A stretch of 64,000 bases of DNA from positions 310,001-374,000 of the forward strand of contig NZ_CP071131.1 of NCBI RefSeq assembly GCF_017220215.1. Direction: 5' to 3'. The stretch's first letter is position 1; every line of letters starts with the position of its first letter. The DNA is from Caballeronia sp. M1242 (GTDB taxonomy: Bacteria; Pseudomonadota; Gammaproteobacteria; Burkholderiales; Burkholderiaceae). Below are positions 55,154-63,001 of the stretch, piece after piece. Below the pieces are notes generated by a model. It saw nothing but the letters and a program-made list of their open reading frames with translations, did not search any database and was not told the origin of the DNA. A program made the position numbers and the translations under genes.

Positions 55154-56106
55154 GACACTTCGTAGCCGGATTGACATGCACGTTCGCTATTGCTTTTGCC
55201 AGCAGCTTCGCCGTGAATGCGCAGGCGGCAGATCCGGCGAGCTGCCGCACTGTTCGCATGGCCGACATCGGCTGGACCGACATCGCCGCGACGACCGGGC
55301 TCACGACCAACGTCTTGCAGGGCTTAGGCTATGCGCCGTCGAAGATGATCGCCTCGGTTCCCATCACGTTCGCCGGCGTGAAGTCGAAACAGATCGACGC
55401 CTTTCTCGGCTATTGGTCGCCTTCCATGGACCCGGTCATCGAGCCGTTCGTCAAGTCCGGGTCTGTCAAGGTCGTGAACCCGCCTAACCTGACCGGCGCG
55501 AAATATACGTTGGCCGTTCCTGACTATGTTTATCAAGCGGGCATCAAAAGCTTCTCCGATATCGCGAAGAACGCGGACAAGCTGCAATACAAGATCTATG
55601 GAATCGAGCCGGGCAACGACGCGAATATTCTCATCGACAAGATGATCAAGGCCAATCAGTACGGTCTCGGCAAGTTCAAGCTCGTGGAATCCAGCGAGGC
55701 GGGCATGCTCGTGCAGGTGAACCGGGCGATTCAGAACAAGGAGTGGATCGTTTTCCTCGGCTGGGAACCGCATCCGATGAATGTGCGAATGAAGATCAAC
55801 TACTTATCGGGCGGTGATGACGTGTTCGGCCCAAACTACGGTGAAGCGAAGGTGTACACGGTGCAGCCGACCGACTACGCGACGCGATGCCCGAACGCGG
55901 CGAAGCTCTTTTCGAACCTTCGCTTCAGTACCGCGATGGAGAATCAGATCATGACTCACATCATGGACAAGGAAGACCCGAACAAGGCCACGCTCGATTG
56001 GCTGAAGGCCAACCCTTCCATTCTCGACGGCTGGCTCGCGGGCGTGACGACGATCGACGGAAAGCCGGGACTGCCCGCGGTCAAGGCTTATCTGGCGAAC
56101 CACTGA
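55150..56106 (+). CDS. choX: periplasmic choline-binding protein
   Basis: A 318-residue OpuAC/ProX-type binding protein with a signal peptide (MRHFVAGLTCTFAIAFASSFAVNAQA) that is probably cut after AQA. It has CRTVRMADIGWTDI, FLGYWSPSMDP, YGIEPGNDANILID and FLGWEPHPMNVRMKINYL; these aromatic residues build the quaternary-amine cage. The start codon overlaps the betA stop (ATGA), indicating translational coupling in betIBA-choX. Choline is therefore the expected ligand. It is the third such protein in 12 kb, and again no ABC permease or ATPase gene follows. Confidence 0.86.
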   Translation: MRHFVAGLTCTFAIAFASSFAVNAQAADPASCRTVRMADIGWTDIAATTGLTTNVLQGLGYAPSKMIASVPITFAGVKSKQIDAFLGYWSPSMDPVIEPFVKSGSVKVVNPPNLTGAKYTLAVPDYVYQAGIKSFSDIAKNADKLQYKIYGIEPGNDANILIDKMIKANQYGLGKFKLVESSEAGMLVQVNRAIQNKEWIVFLGWEPHPMNVRMKINYLSGGDDVFGPNYGEAKVYTVQPTDYATRCPNAAKLFSNLRFSTAMENQIMTHIMDKEDPNKATLDWLKANPSILDGWLAGVTTIDGKPGLPAVKAYLANH

Positions 56107-56166
56107 GACGCGAACAGACTCATCGCCCAGAAGCGGCAGTTCGACTGCGGACTAAAACAATGAGTG

Positions 56167-56192
56167 CTGCTGGCGATTCGATTCGCCAGCAG
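56167..56192 (+). terminator. strong hairpin between the choX and SMR genes
   Basis: CTGCTGGCGA-TTCGAT-TCGCCAGCAG forms a perfect 10-bp stem. It is 60 bases after choX and 33 bases before the SMR gene start, and no U-run follows. It may end the bet transcript or act as a leader structure of the SMR gene. Confidence 0.5.
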
Positions 56193-56224
56193 CTTGCATT
56201 CGACGACCAAGCCCTGAGCAACTC

Positions 56225-56572
56225 ATGACCCATGAAAAGGCGTCGGCCTATGGCGCATTGTTCGTAGCGATACTGCTCGAGATCGGCGCAACGACTTGCC
56301 TGCAGAGGTCCGAACAGTTCACCAAGCTCGTCCCGACGTTCGCAATGGCTTGCCTTTATCTGGGCGCGTTCTATTTTCTCTCGATCGTGCTGAAGACGAT
56401 TCCCGTCGGACTGGCTTACGCCATCTGGAGCGGGCTAGGCATCGTGCTCATTTCGTGCATCAGCATCTTCGTGTTCCATCACAAGCTGGACGCGGCCGCC
56501 TTTCTCGGTCTTGCGCTGATCGTAGTGGGCGTCGTCATCATCAATGTCTTTTCGAAGGCGAGCGTGCATTGA
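56225..56572 (+). CDS. small multidrug resistance (SMR) family exporter
   Basis: A 115-residue protein with four membrane helices. The membrane Glu near residue 18 (AILLEIGATTCLQRSEQF) and the AYAIWSGLGIVLI segment with its conserved Trp are SMR signatures. Such dimers exchange protons for lipophilic quaternary cations. Lying next to the choline operon, it might export betaine or choline analogues, but general EmrE-like drug export is equally possible. A hairpin lies just upstream. Confidence 0.85.
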   Translation: MTHEKASAYGALFVAILLEIGATTCLQRSEQFTKLVPTFAMACLYLGAFYFLSIVLKTIPVGLAYAIWSGLGIVLISCISIFVFHHKLDAAAFLGLALIVVGVVIINVFSKASVH

Positions 56573-56593
56573 GCGTTGGCTATTTGAAATAGC

Positions 56594-57193
56594 TCAAAGG
56601 TCACGCCGCTTTAGCCCCGGCAGCATGCGCGTCAATACCGCATCGCGCACGACCCAGTGATGGAACAACGCGGCGGCCGCATGCGCCGCCGCGAGCACGA
56701 TGATCGCCCAGCCGATGAACTCGTGCGCTTCGCCGATGTTGTGATGCGCCACTTTGCTGAACGGTTCGAACGGCGGCAGGATCAGAAGGCCGAAGAAGCT
56801 CATCGACTCGTCTGCCGACCATCTCAACACGAAGCCCAGCACGGCTTCGGAAACCAGCAACGCATACAGCAGATAGTGCACGCCCTTGGCCGCGAGTTCC
56901 GCCCATCCTGACGAGGCAATGGGCGCCTGATGTCCGGGCGACACGCGCCACAGAATGCGCGCGATGATCACCGCCGACAACGTAATGCCGAAGGACATAT
57001 GCGCGACGATCAAAAGATGCCGTGTCGGCCGGGGCGTGAAACCCCACACCTGAGAGAGAATGAACTGAGCCAGCACGAGAACGGCGGTCAGCCAGTGCAG
57101 CGTGATGGACACGCGGTCGTACGAGGTTCTGTCGTCGCCGGCCGCGATTCGCGTTGCCGTCATGGCGGGATTCGAAGGTTGCTTGCGTTGCAT
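56594..57193 (-). CDS. cytochrome b561 family protein
   Basis: A 199-residue, four-helix membrane cytochrome. It has HWLTAVLVLAQFILSQV with a haem-ligand His, LIVAHMSFGITLSAVIIARI, VHYLLYALLVSEAVLGF and AAHAAAALFHHWVVRDAVLTRML, giving the expected paired His ligands. Family members transfer electrons, or in CybB-type proteins use superoxide, at the inner membrane. It is monocistronic, convergent with the SMR gene; the start is the ATG at 57193, with an alternative at 57163. The electron partner is unknown. Confidence 0.85.
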   Translation of the reverse strand: MQRKQPSNPAMTATRIAAGDDRTSYDRVSITLHWLTAVLVLAQFILSQVWGFTPRPTRHLLIVAHMSFGITLSAVIIARILWRVSPGHQAPIASSGWAELAAKGVHYLLYALLVSEAVLGFVLRWSADESMSFFGLLILPPFEPFSKVAHHNIGEAHEFIGWAIIVLAAAHAAAALFHHWVVRDAVLTRMLPGLKRRDL

Positions 57194-57471
57194 CGTTCAA
57201 TGTTCGGCAAAGAGATAAGGGAAGACTGGCGAGTTCGTCAGACGGCGACGCCCTCGGGATCGCAAGATAACAGATAAGCTGTGAAACTCCCGCGACTGCG
57301 CGAATGAGCCTCAGAGTCTGTTACGCCGCTGCTTAAGGCTCGCTTAACGCCGTGGCTGCACGCACGAATGCAAACCATTGCCATTCTTGGTCAGCGCGCA
57401 CTTGAGGGCTTTTCGCGCCCGCGTCGCGCGCTGGCGATACAGTTGTGCTTCTGATCCGCAGGCACTCCGTC

Positions 57472-58596
57472 ATGGCATCAAAACAAGAATTGAAGCGGTA
57501 TCGCGCCAATCTTGCCGATGAACTGCACAGCGCGGCACTCTACGAGACGCTCGCGCGCGTCGAAGCGCGAGCCGACCGCAAGCGCATTTTCGCGGAACTC
57601 GCGGCCTCTGAAAAGCAGCACGCGCAAGTGTGGGCGGACAAGCTCAGAGCCAATCACGAACGCGCTCGCACGGGACCGGCGCTGAAAACCGCCTTGATGC
57701 AGGGGCTGGTTCATGTGTTCGGCGCGCGCTTTGTGCTGCCGACGCTGGCTGCATCCGAGTTCGCGGACCGAAACAAATACGCGGGCAACCCCGATACCGC
57801 AACCATGTCAGCCGACGAACACCGTCACGCGAACGTCGTGCAGTCGCTAGCGAATGAGGGTAAGAAAGCCGCGACGAAAGGCGCTGAAATCGCGGATGCG
57901 GAGTCGTGGCACCGGGGCGTCTCATCCGGCAACGATCTGCGCGCAGCGGTGCTCGGCGCAAACGACGGTCTCGTGTCCAACTTCTGCCTCATCATGGGCG
58001 TGGCCGGCGCGAGCGCGCCCAACCGGGCCATTCTGTTGACTGCGCTGGCGGGCATTATCGCGGGCGCGTGTTCGATGGCGCTCGGCGAGTGGCTATCGGT
58101 CACGAACGCGCGTGAACTCGCCCGGACACAAATGCAACGCGAAGCGGACGAACTCGAACACACGCCGGAAGCCGAAGAGCATGAGCTTCGCATGATCTAT
58201 CGGGCGAAGGGGCTGGATGGCGAGGAAGCAAGCCGCGTCGCGTCACAGATCATGCGCGACAAAGACAAGGCGCTCGATGCGCTCACGCGCGAAGAACTCG
58301 GCCTCGACCCGGCCGAACTCGGCGGCAATCCGTGGTCCGCGGCCGCCGTATCGTTCTGCCTGTTCTCGGCGGGAGCCGTGTTTCCCGCGATGCCGTTCCT
58401 GTGGTCCTCGGGACGCCCTGCGATCGTTCAATGCATCGCACTGAGCATACTGGCGCTCGCGGCCATCGGCATGTTCACGTCTCTATTCAATGGCCGAAGC
58501 ACCGTCTTCTCCGCCGCGCGTCAGATCCTGATCGGGCTTGCCGCCGCTGCATTCACATTCGGCGTCGGACATCTACTCGGGGTCTCGGTCTCCTGA
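57472..58596 (+). CDS. ferritin-like / VIT1 fusion membrane iron transporter (MbfA-like)
   Basis: A 374-residue protein joining an N-terminal ferritin-like four-helix domain (residues 1-140; ADELHSAALYETLARVEAR and LAASEKQHAQVWADKL provide the Glu/His iron ligands) to a C-terminal VIT1/CCC1 domain with five membrane helices (LGANDGLVSNFCLIMGVAG, GACSMALGEWLSVTNARELA). This is the layout of MbfA, an inner-membrane iron exporter that protects against iron and peroxide stress in rhizobia. The ATG at 57472 is preferred to a GTG at 57445. No regulatory site was identified. Confidence 0.88.
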   Translation: MASKQELKRYRANLADELHSAALYETLARVEARADRKRIFAELAASEKQHAQVWADKLRANHERARTGPALKTALMQGLVHVFGARFVLPTLAASEFADRNKYAGNPDTATMSADEHRHANVVQSLANEGKKAATKGAEIADAESWHRGVSSGNDLRAAVLGANDGLVSNFCLIMGVAGASAPNRAILLTALAGIIAGACSMALGEWLSVTNARELARTQMQREADELEHTPEAEEHELRMIYRAKGLDGEEASRVASQIMRDKDKALDALTREELGLDPAELGGNPWSAAAVSFCLFSAGAVFPAMPFLWSSGRPAIVQCIALSILALAAIGMFTSLFNGRSTVFSAARQILIGLAAAAFTFGVGHLLGVSVS

Positions 58597-58605
58597 AACC
58601 TGTCC

Positions 58606-59262
58606 TCACTGCGCCCTGAGCAACGCGGACACATGCACCGAACGCGTCTCTTCCGCGATATCGAGCGCCGTCTTGCCGCGATCATCGCGCAGATCGCGAT
58701 TCGCGCCGCGCGCAAGCAGCATCGATGCGGTGGCCGCCTGATCGTAGCCCGCTGCCCACATGAGCGCGGTCAGATGGTTGTGATACGCGGCGTTGACGTC
58801 GACACCCGCATCGAGCAGACGCTGCACAATCGCCGTCTGTCCGCGCCCCGCAGCATATTCCATTGCGGTCTTGCCGACGCGATCGGTCGCTGCCGTATCG
58901 GCGTGATGCGCGATGAGCAGCGCCGCGATTTCATCGTTGCCGTCGAACGCGACGGCCATCATTGGCGTAATGCCTTGCACGTCGGCCTGATTCACGTTCG
59001 CGCCGCGCTCGATCAGCATGCGCGCAAGCGGCGTCATGCCTCGCTTGCATGCGCTGATAAGTGGCGTGTCGCCGATGCGGTTGCGTGAATCGATCTTCGC
59101 GCCCTGATCGAGCATCTGCGCGACGGCCTGCGCATCGCCATTGCGCGTCGCGATCAGCAGCCGTTCGTTGAGCGCGTAGACGTCGGTGTCGGCGCGCGCT
59201 TGCGGCATGACCGTGAGCGCCGCGCACGCCAGAAGGAAGTTGCCTGTGAATCGCAGCGTCAT
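58606..59262 (-). CDS. exported ankyrin-repeat protein
   Basis: A 218-residue protein with a signal peptide (MTLRFTGNFLLACAALTVMPQARA) followed by about five ankyrin repeats, for example GDTPLISACKRGMTPLARML and GKTAMEYAAGRGQTAIVQRL. Its ATG overlaps the stop of the cytochrome c gene (ATGA), so it is translationally coupled as the third gene after the PQQ dehydrogenase. Periplasmic ankyrin proteins next to quinoprotein and cytochrome genes are probably scaffolds or protective partners; the role here is inferred only. Confidence 0.82.
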   Translation of the reverse strand: MTLRFTGNFLLACAALTVMPQARADTDVYALNERLLIATRNGDAQAVAQMLDQGAKIDSRNRIGDTPLISACKRGMTPLARMLIERGANVNQADVQGITPMMAVAFDGNDEIAALLIAHHADTAATDRVGKTAMEYAAGRGQTAIVQRLLDAGVDVNAAYHNHLTALMWAAGYDQAATASMLLARGANRDLRDDRGKTALDIAEETRSVHVSALLRAQ

Positions 59263-59852
59263 TGCAGATTGGCGACGTAGTTCGCGAGATTCTCGATATC
59301 CGCGTCGGTCAGGTTCTTGGTCACGCTCGTCATGTTGCCTGCATCGTTCGTGCGCTTCTTTTCGCGGAAGTCCTGCAACTGCTTCACGATATACGCATAC
59401 TGCTGGCCGGCCACGCGCGGTATCTCGTTCTGGCCTTTGAAGCCGCCGAGATGACACATGGTGCAGAGCACTTCGTCGGACTTCTTCTTGCCTGCTTCCA
59501 CTTTCACCGGGTCCGCCTTGAAGTCGGTTGGCGCGAGCGTCTGCGCGGCAAAGTAGTCGGCGAGATCATGCATGTCTTCCGATGAAAGATTCGCCGCCAT
59601 CGGCGACATGCGCGGGTCGCTGCGGCGGCCCGCCTTGAAGTCGCGCAGTTGCAGAAAGATATAGCGCGACGACTGCCCCGCGAGCGACGGATAATCGCCG
59701 CTCGTCGAATTGCCGTTCTGACCATGACACGCCGCGCACACGGCGGCTTTCGCTGCGCCCGCCTGCGCATCCGCATGCGCGAGACTAGGCAGCGAAAGCG
59801 CCACGCACGCGACGATCGCGGCGGTCTTGCACATCCTCGGAAGCATCATCAT
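59259..59852 (-). CDS. periplasmic dihaem cytochrome c (c4-like)
   Basis: A 197-residue exported cytochrome with two haem-binding motifs, CAACH and CTMCH, roughly 100 residues apart, and the distal Met regions of a c4-type protein. The signal peptide ends SLPSLAHA. The exact start is uncertain among three consecutive ATGs (59852, 59849, 59846) and one at 59834. It begins 11 bases after the PQQ dehydrogenase and is almost certainly its electron acceptor. Confidence 0.87.
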   Translation of the reverse strand: MMMLPRMCKTAAIVACVALSLPSLAHADAQAGAAKAAVCAACHGQNGNSTSGDYPSLAGQSSRYIFLQLRDFKAGRRSDPRMSPMAANLSSEDMHDLADYFAAQTLAPTDFKADPVKVEAGKKKSDEVLCTMCHLGGFKGQNEIPRVAGQQYAYIVKQLQDFREKKRTNDAGNMTSVTKNLTDADIENLANYVANLQ

Positions 59853-59863
59853 CGGCAACACGC

Positions 59864-61603
59864 TCAAGGCAACGCAAACACGAGCAGGCTGTTGCCGCGC
59901 TTGAAGTCGAGTTGCGTATTGCCGCCCGCCGCGACCGCGATGTATTGCTTGCCGTTCACCATGTACGACACGGCCGGCGCGTTCACGCCCGCGCCGCACC
60001 GAAACTCCCACAGCTTGCGGCCCGTGGAGGCGTCGAACGCGCGGAAAAGACCATTGCCCTCGCCGTTGAACACGAGCCCGCCCGCGGTCGCGAGCACGCC
60101 GCCGATCAATGGCTGATCCGTCTTGTATCCCCACGCGATCTTGCCTGTATCGACATTCACCGCGACGAGCCTGCCCCATTGCTGCTCGCCCGGAATGGTC
60201 TTGAACGCGCCGCCGAGCCACAGCTTGCCGCCGGGATACGCTGCGTCTTCGACCTGATATGTCATCGGCTGATGCAGGTTCGCCGCATAGGCCATGCGCG
60301 TCTGCGGATTGAACGCCATGGGCGACCATTCGACACCGCCGTTCGCGCCGGGCAACATGCGCGCGCCGGTCGGAGTCGGCAGCGTCCACACGCCCTCTTG
60401 CGGGATCATCGCTTCGGAAATGCGAATGATGTGTCCGTCGCGGCGATCATGCACGTACACGAAGCCTGTCTTGCCGCCATGAATGATGGCGGGCACCATC
60501 TGCCCGTTCTTGTCCTTCACGTCGATGAGAATGGGCGGGCTGACTGCATCCAGATCCCATACGTCATGCGCAATGTACTGGTAGTGCCACTTGTACTTGC
60601 CCGTATCGAGATCGATGGCGACGAGCGAATCGGTATAGAGATTGTCGCCGGGACGAATCGCGCCATAGAGGTCGGGCGAGGGATTGCCGGCAACGAAATA
60701 CACAGTGCGCGTCGCGCGATCCACCGCGGGCGCCATCCACACGCCGCCGCCGAGCGTCTTTTCGAAGTCCCGGCCTTTGTCCGCGAGCGTCTTCTTCTCC
60801 GCGTCGATATCGCGCTTCATGTTGCGGCCAACCGCGTCGTTCTCGGCCCAGACACCTTCGCTGCCGGAATCGGGAATCGTGTAGAACGTCCAGAGCAGTT
60901 GACCTGAATTCGCGTCGAATGCTTTCACGAAGCCGCGTATGCCGTACTCGCCGCCGTTCGTGCCGATCAGCACTTTGCCGTCCACGACGACGGGCGCCAT
61001 CGTTTCGGAGTAGCCGTCTTCAGGGTCCGCAATCTGCGACGACCAGACGAGATTGCCCGTCTTCGCGTCGAGCGCGACGAGCTTGGCGTCGAGCGTGCCC
61101 ATATAGAGCCGGTCGCCCGATATCGCGACGCCGCGATTATTCGGCCCGCAGCAGAAGGTCGTCACCGGTCCCATCTTGTGCTTGTAATGCCAGAACTCCT
61201 TGCCGGTGACGGCGTCGATGGCATAGACGTGGTTATACGACGTCGTGAGGAACATGACGCCGTTGGACACGATCGGCGCCGTTTCCATCGACTCCATGAC
61301 GGCCGTCTGGAAGATGAAAGCGGGCCTCAGCTTCGCCACGTTCGAGCGATTGATCTGACTGGCCGGCGCATAGCGCGTTTCGGAATACGATCCGTTTGAA
61401 TGCAGCCACGATGCGCTGTCGTTCGCGGCGGCATCGAGCTGCGCTTGCGATATGGGCCGTAACGAAGCAGGAACGGGCGCGGATTCCGTCGTGTTGGTGT
61501 TCTGGATCTCGTCCGCCGCGCGGGCGGGAAGCGCTGTCGATGTTCCCCAAGCGCCGATGCAGACTGCTATCGAACCAAGCAAAACGCGGGAATAGCCTGT
61601 CAT
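59864..61603 (-). CDS. PQQ-dependent alcohol dehydrogenase, methanol/ethanol family
   Basis: A 579-residue eight-bladed quinoprotein with a signal peptide ending LPARA. The adjacent-cysteine disulfide expected in this family is at Cys151-Cys152 (TTFCCGPNNRG). The catalytic Asp350 lies in AHDVWDLDAVSP and is followed at +2 by Asp352; that extra Asp marks lanthanide-type enzymes such as XoxF and PedH rather than calcium-type ones. No haem c domain is present, so it needs the separate cytochrome encoded next. It would oxidise alcohols or aldehydes in the periplasm. PQQ synthesis genes are not in the window. Confidence 0.88.
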   Translation of the reverse strand: MTGYSRVLLGSIAVCIGAWGTSTALPARAADEIQNTNTTESAPVPASLRPISQAQLDAAANDSASWLHSNGSYSETRYAPASQINRSNVAKLRPAFIFQTAVMESMETAPIVSNGVMFLTTSYNHVYAIDAVTGKEFWHYKHKMGPVTTFCCGPNNRGVAISGDRLYMGTLDAKLVALDAKTGNLVWSSQIADPEDGYSETMAPVVVDGKVLIGTNGGEYGIRGFVKAFDANSGQLLWTFYTIPDSGSEGVWAENDAVGRNMKRDIDAEKKTLADKGRDFEKTLGGGVWMAPAVDRATRTVYFVAGNPSPDLYGAIRPGDNLYTDSLVAIDLDTGKYKWHYQYIAHDVWDLDAVSPPILIDVKDKNGQMVPAIIHGGKTGFVYVHDRRDGHIIRISEAMIPQEGVWTLPTPTGARMLPGANGGVEWSPMAFNPQTRMAYAANLHQPMTYQVEDAAYPGGKLWLGGAFKTIPGEQQWGRLVAVNVDTGKIAWGYKTDQPLIGGVLATAGGLVFNGEGNGLFRAFDASTGRKLWEFRCGAGVNAPAVSYMVNGKQYIAVAAGGNTQLDFKRGNSLLVFALP

Positions 61604-61779
61604 GACGTCTCCCTATTCGTTTTCGTTCTTCGCGTGTGGGTCGGCCGTGTCGGCCGTGAGCGGCCTCATGAATCGCCCGGAACCCGGAGAAAGCATAGGC
61701 AATTTAACGAGCTACTTCCAGAACGCGATGATGCGCAAAGCGCGGTGGCGCTCTTTGCGGAGATCGCTGTAAAGACTGG

Positions 61780-62079
61780 CTATTCGGTTCCCGCTTTTGC
61801 TTTTCCGTCACCGGTGCCTTGACTGGTGCCCGGTGTCACCGGCTGCATGCCGCCTGCCGAGCCTTGCGCGGCCGGACGCGCGTTGCCTGCTGAAGTGTCG
61901 GCGGTGCCGCCAGGCGTGGCGGGCTGCATGCCGCCTGCTGATCCCTGCCCGCTGACGCGACCGCTCGCCTTGCCCGTATCGACGGAAGACGCTGCATCGC
62001 CGGTTCCTGCTGCGTACGCGAGCCCGAAAAACCCCAGCGTAAGCGCGCATAGACACGCCTTCAACAACAGCGGTTTCAT
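61780..62079 (-). CDS. small exported Gly/Ala-rich hypothetical protein
   Basis: A 99-residue protein with a signal peptide (MKPLLLKACLCALTLGFFGLAYA). The mature part is low-complexity and contains two copies of the motif QGSAGGMQP-TPG. It has no known domain. Similar short exported repeats are common in this family. A stable fold is doubtful. Confidence 0.6.
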   Translation of the reverse strand: MKPLLLKACLCALTLGFFGLAYAAGTGDAASSVDTGKASGRVSGQGSAGGMQPATPGGTADTSAGNARPAAQGSAGGMQPVTPGTSQGTGDGKAKAGTE

Positions 62080-62330
62080 TGCAGTCTCCCAGAGTGAGTC
62101 GGGGCACGCTTTGACTTGCCGATGCGGTCCATAAAGTCGCAGTGTCGCAATCGGCCGGATCCAGTATGCATCATTGGCGGCGCGTCGAGCATGGTGTTTC
62201 CCCGACCCGCAACACGGCGCGCAGCGTGCGGGACGTGTCTGACGAAAGCGCGTCGCGGCGTGTCGTTGCTGTGATGCGCGAGCGCATCGCGTCGTACACT
62301 GATCGAATACGCCGACACCGCGAGGACATC

Positions 62331-62441
62331 ATGAGCAAAACGCAGGATGCCAAGAAGGCACAGAAAAAAGCCGCCACCAAAACGCCAAAAGAAAAGAAGC
62401 AAGCGAAGAAGCTCAAGAAGGAGGCAGCGAAGCGGCAGTGA
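62331..62441 (+). CDS. 36-residue lysine-rich protein
   Basis: MSKTQDAKKAQKKAATKTPK starts a very basic peptide with about 40 percent lysine. The start has GAGGA a few bases upstream, and the frame ends cleanly at 62441. Small Lys-rich proteins of this sort recur in Burkholderia-type genomes. Binding to nucleic acid or a membrane is possible but unproven. Confidence 0.55.
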   Translation: MSKTQDAKKAQKKAATKTPKEKKQAKKLKKEAAKRQ

Positions 62442-63001
62442 GTTCGACGTTGCGTCACCGCTGTGAGAAGGCAATGCGTAACCGCGTTTCGAACGCTCGT
62501 TCTTGAAATGGAATGTCTCAACGCTTGCCGATTCTGACCAATCGATAAATCGTAGTCGCTCGCCTCCTCAACACACCTATCGCAGACGTCCATCGCTACG
62601 GCGCGTCGAGGGAATGTCTGCACGCTTCAAATTACGTTTGAATGCGCTCGCTGCCGTCAAAAGTCTTTCACGACGCTTCAGCCGGTGACGCGTTCACGCC
62701 TTAAGGCTGCCGTGCCGGATATATCACACTGTGACGAATTTTCAACGTTTTGAAAAAGCGCACAACGGGCTGTTCCGATCCTCGCGGTGTGAATCAAGAA
62801 GAGAATGGCGCCTCTTCTGTCCAATGCACGAACGGATGAATCCTCGCGCGCCGTGCTCGTCGGTAAATCGCGTTCGGTAGCCCCACGCGCCAACGGCACG
62901 TTCGTTGCGTCCAGCTAGACACCAACCCTGTCACCGCGTCATCGCACCGGCGAATCTCGACGTAAGGTGACACCGATCGCATCCTTTTCCCGGAGAATCA
63001 A
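62442..63001. other. 560-base intergenic region
   Basis: Lies between the Lys-rich gene and the ThDP enzyme gene and presumably contains the latter's promoter. I found no gene, repeat or hairpin worth listing. Confidence 0.4.

Noticed and set aside
53522..55177. 551-codon minus-strand frame opposite betA
   Set aside because: Antisense artefact of GC-rich coding DNA.
56107..56224. Guanidine riboswitch ahead of the SMR gene
   Set aside because: The paired ACGR-loop hairpins of guanidine-II and the marks of other guanidine classes are absent; only one plain hairpin is present.
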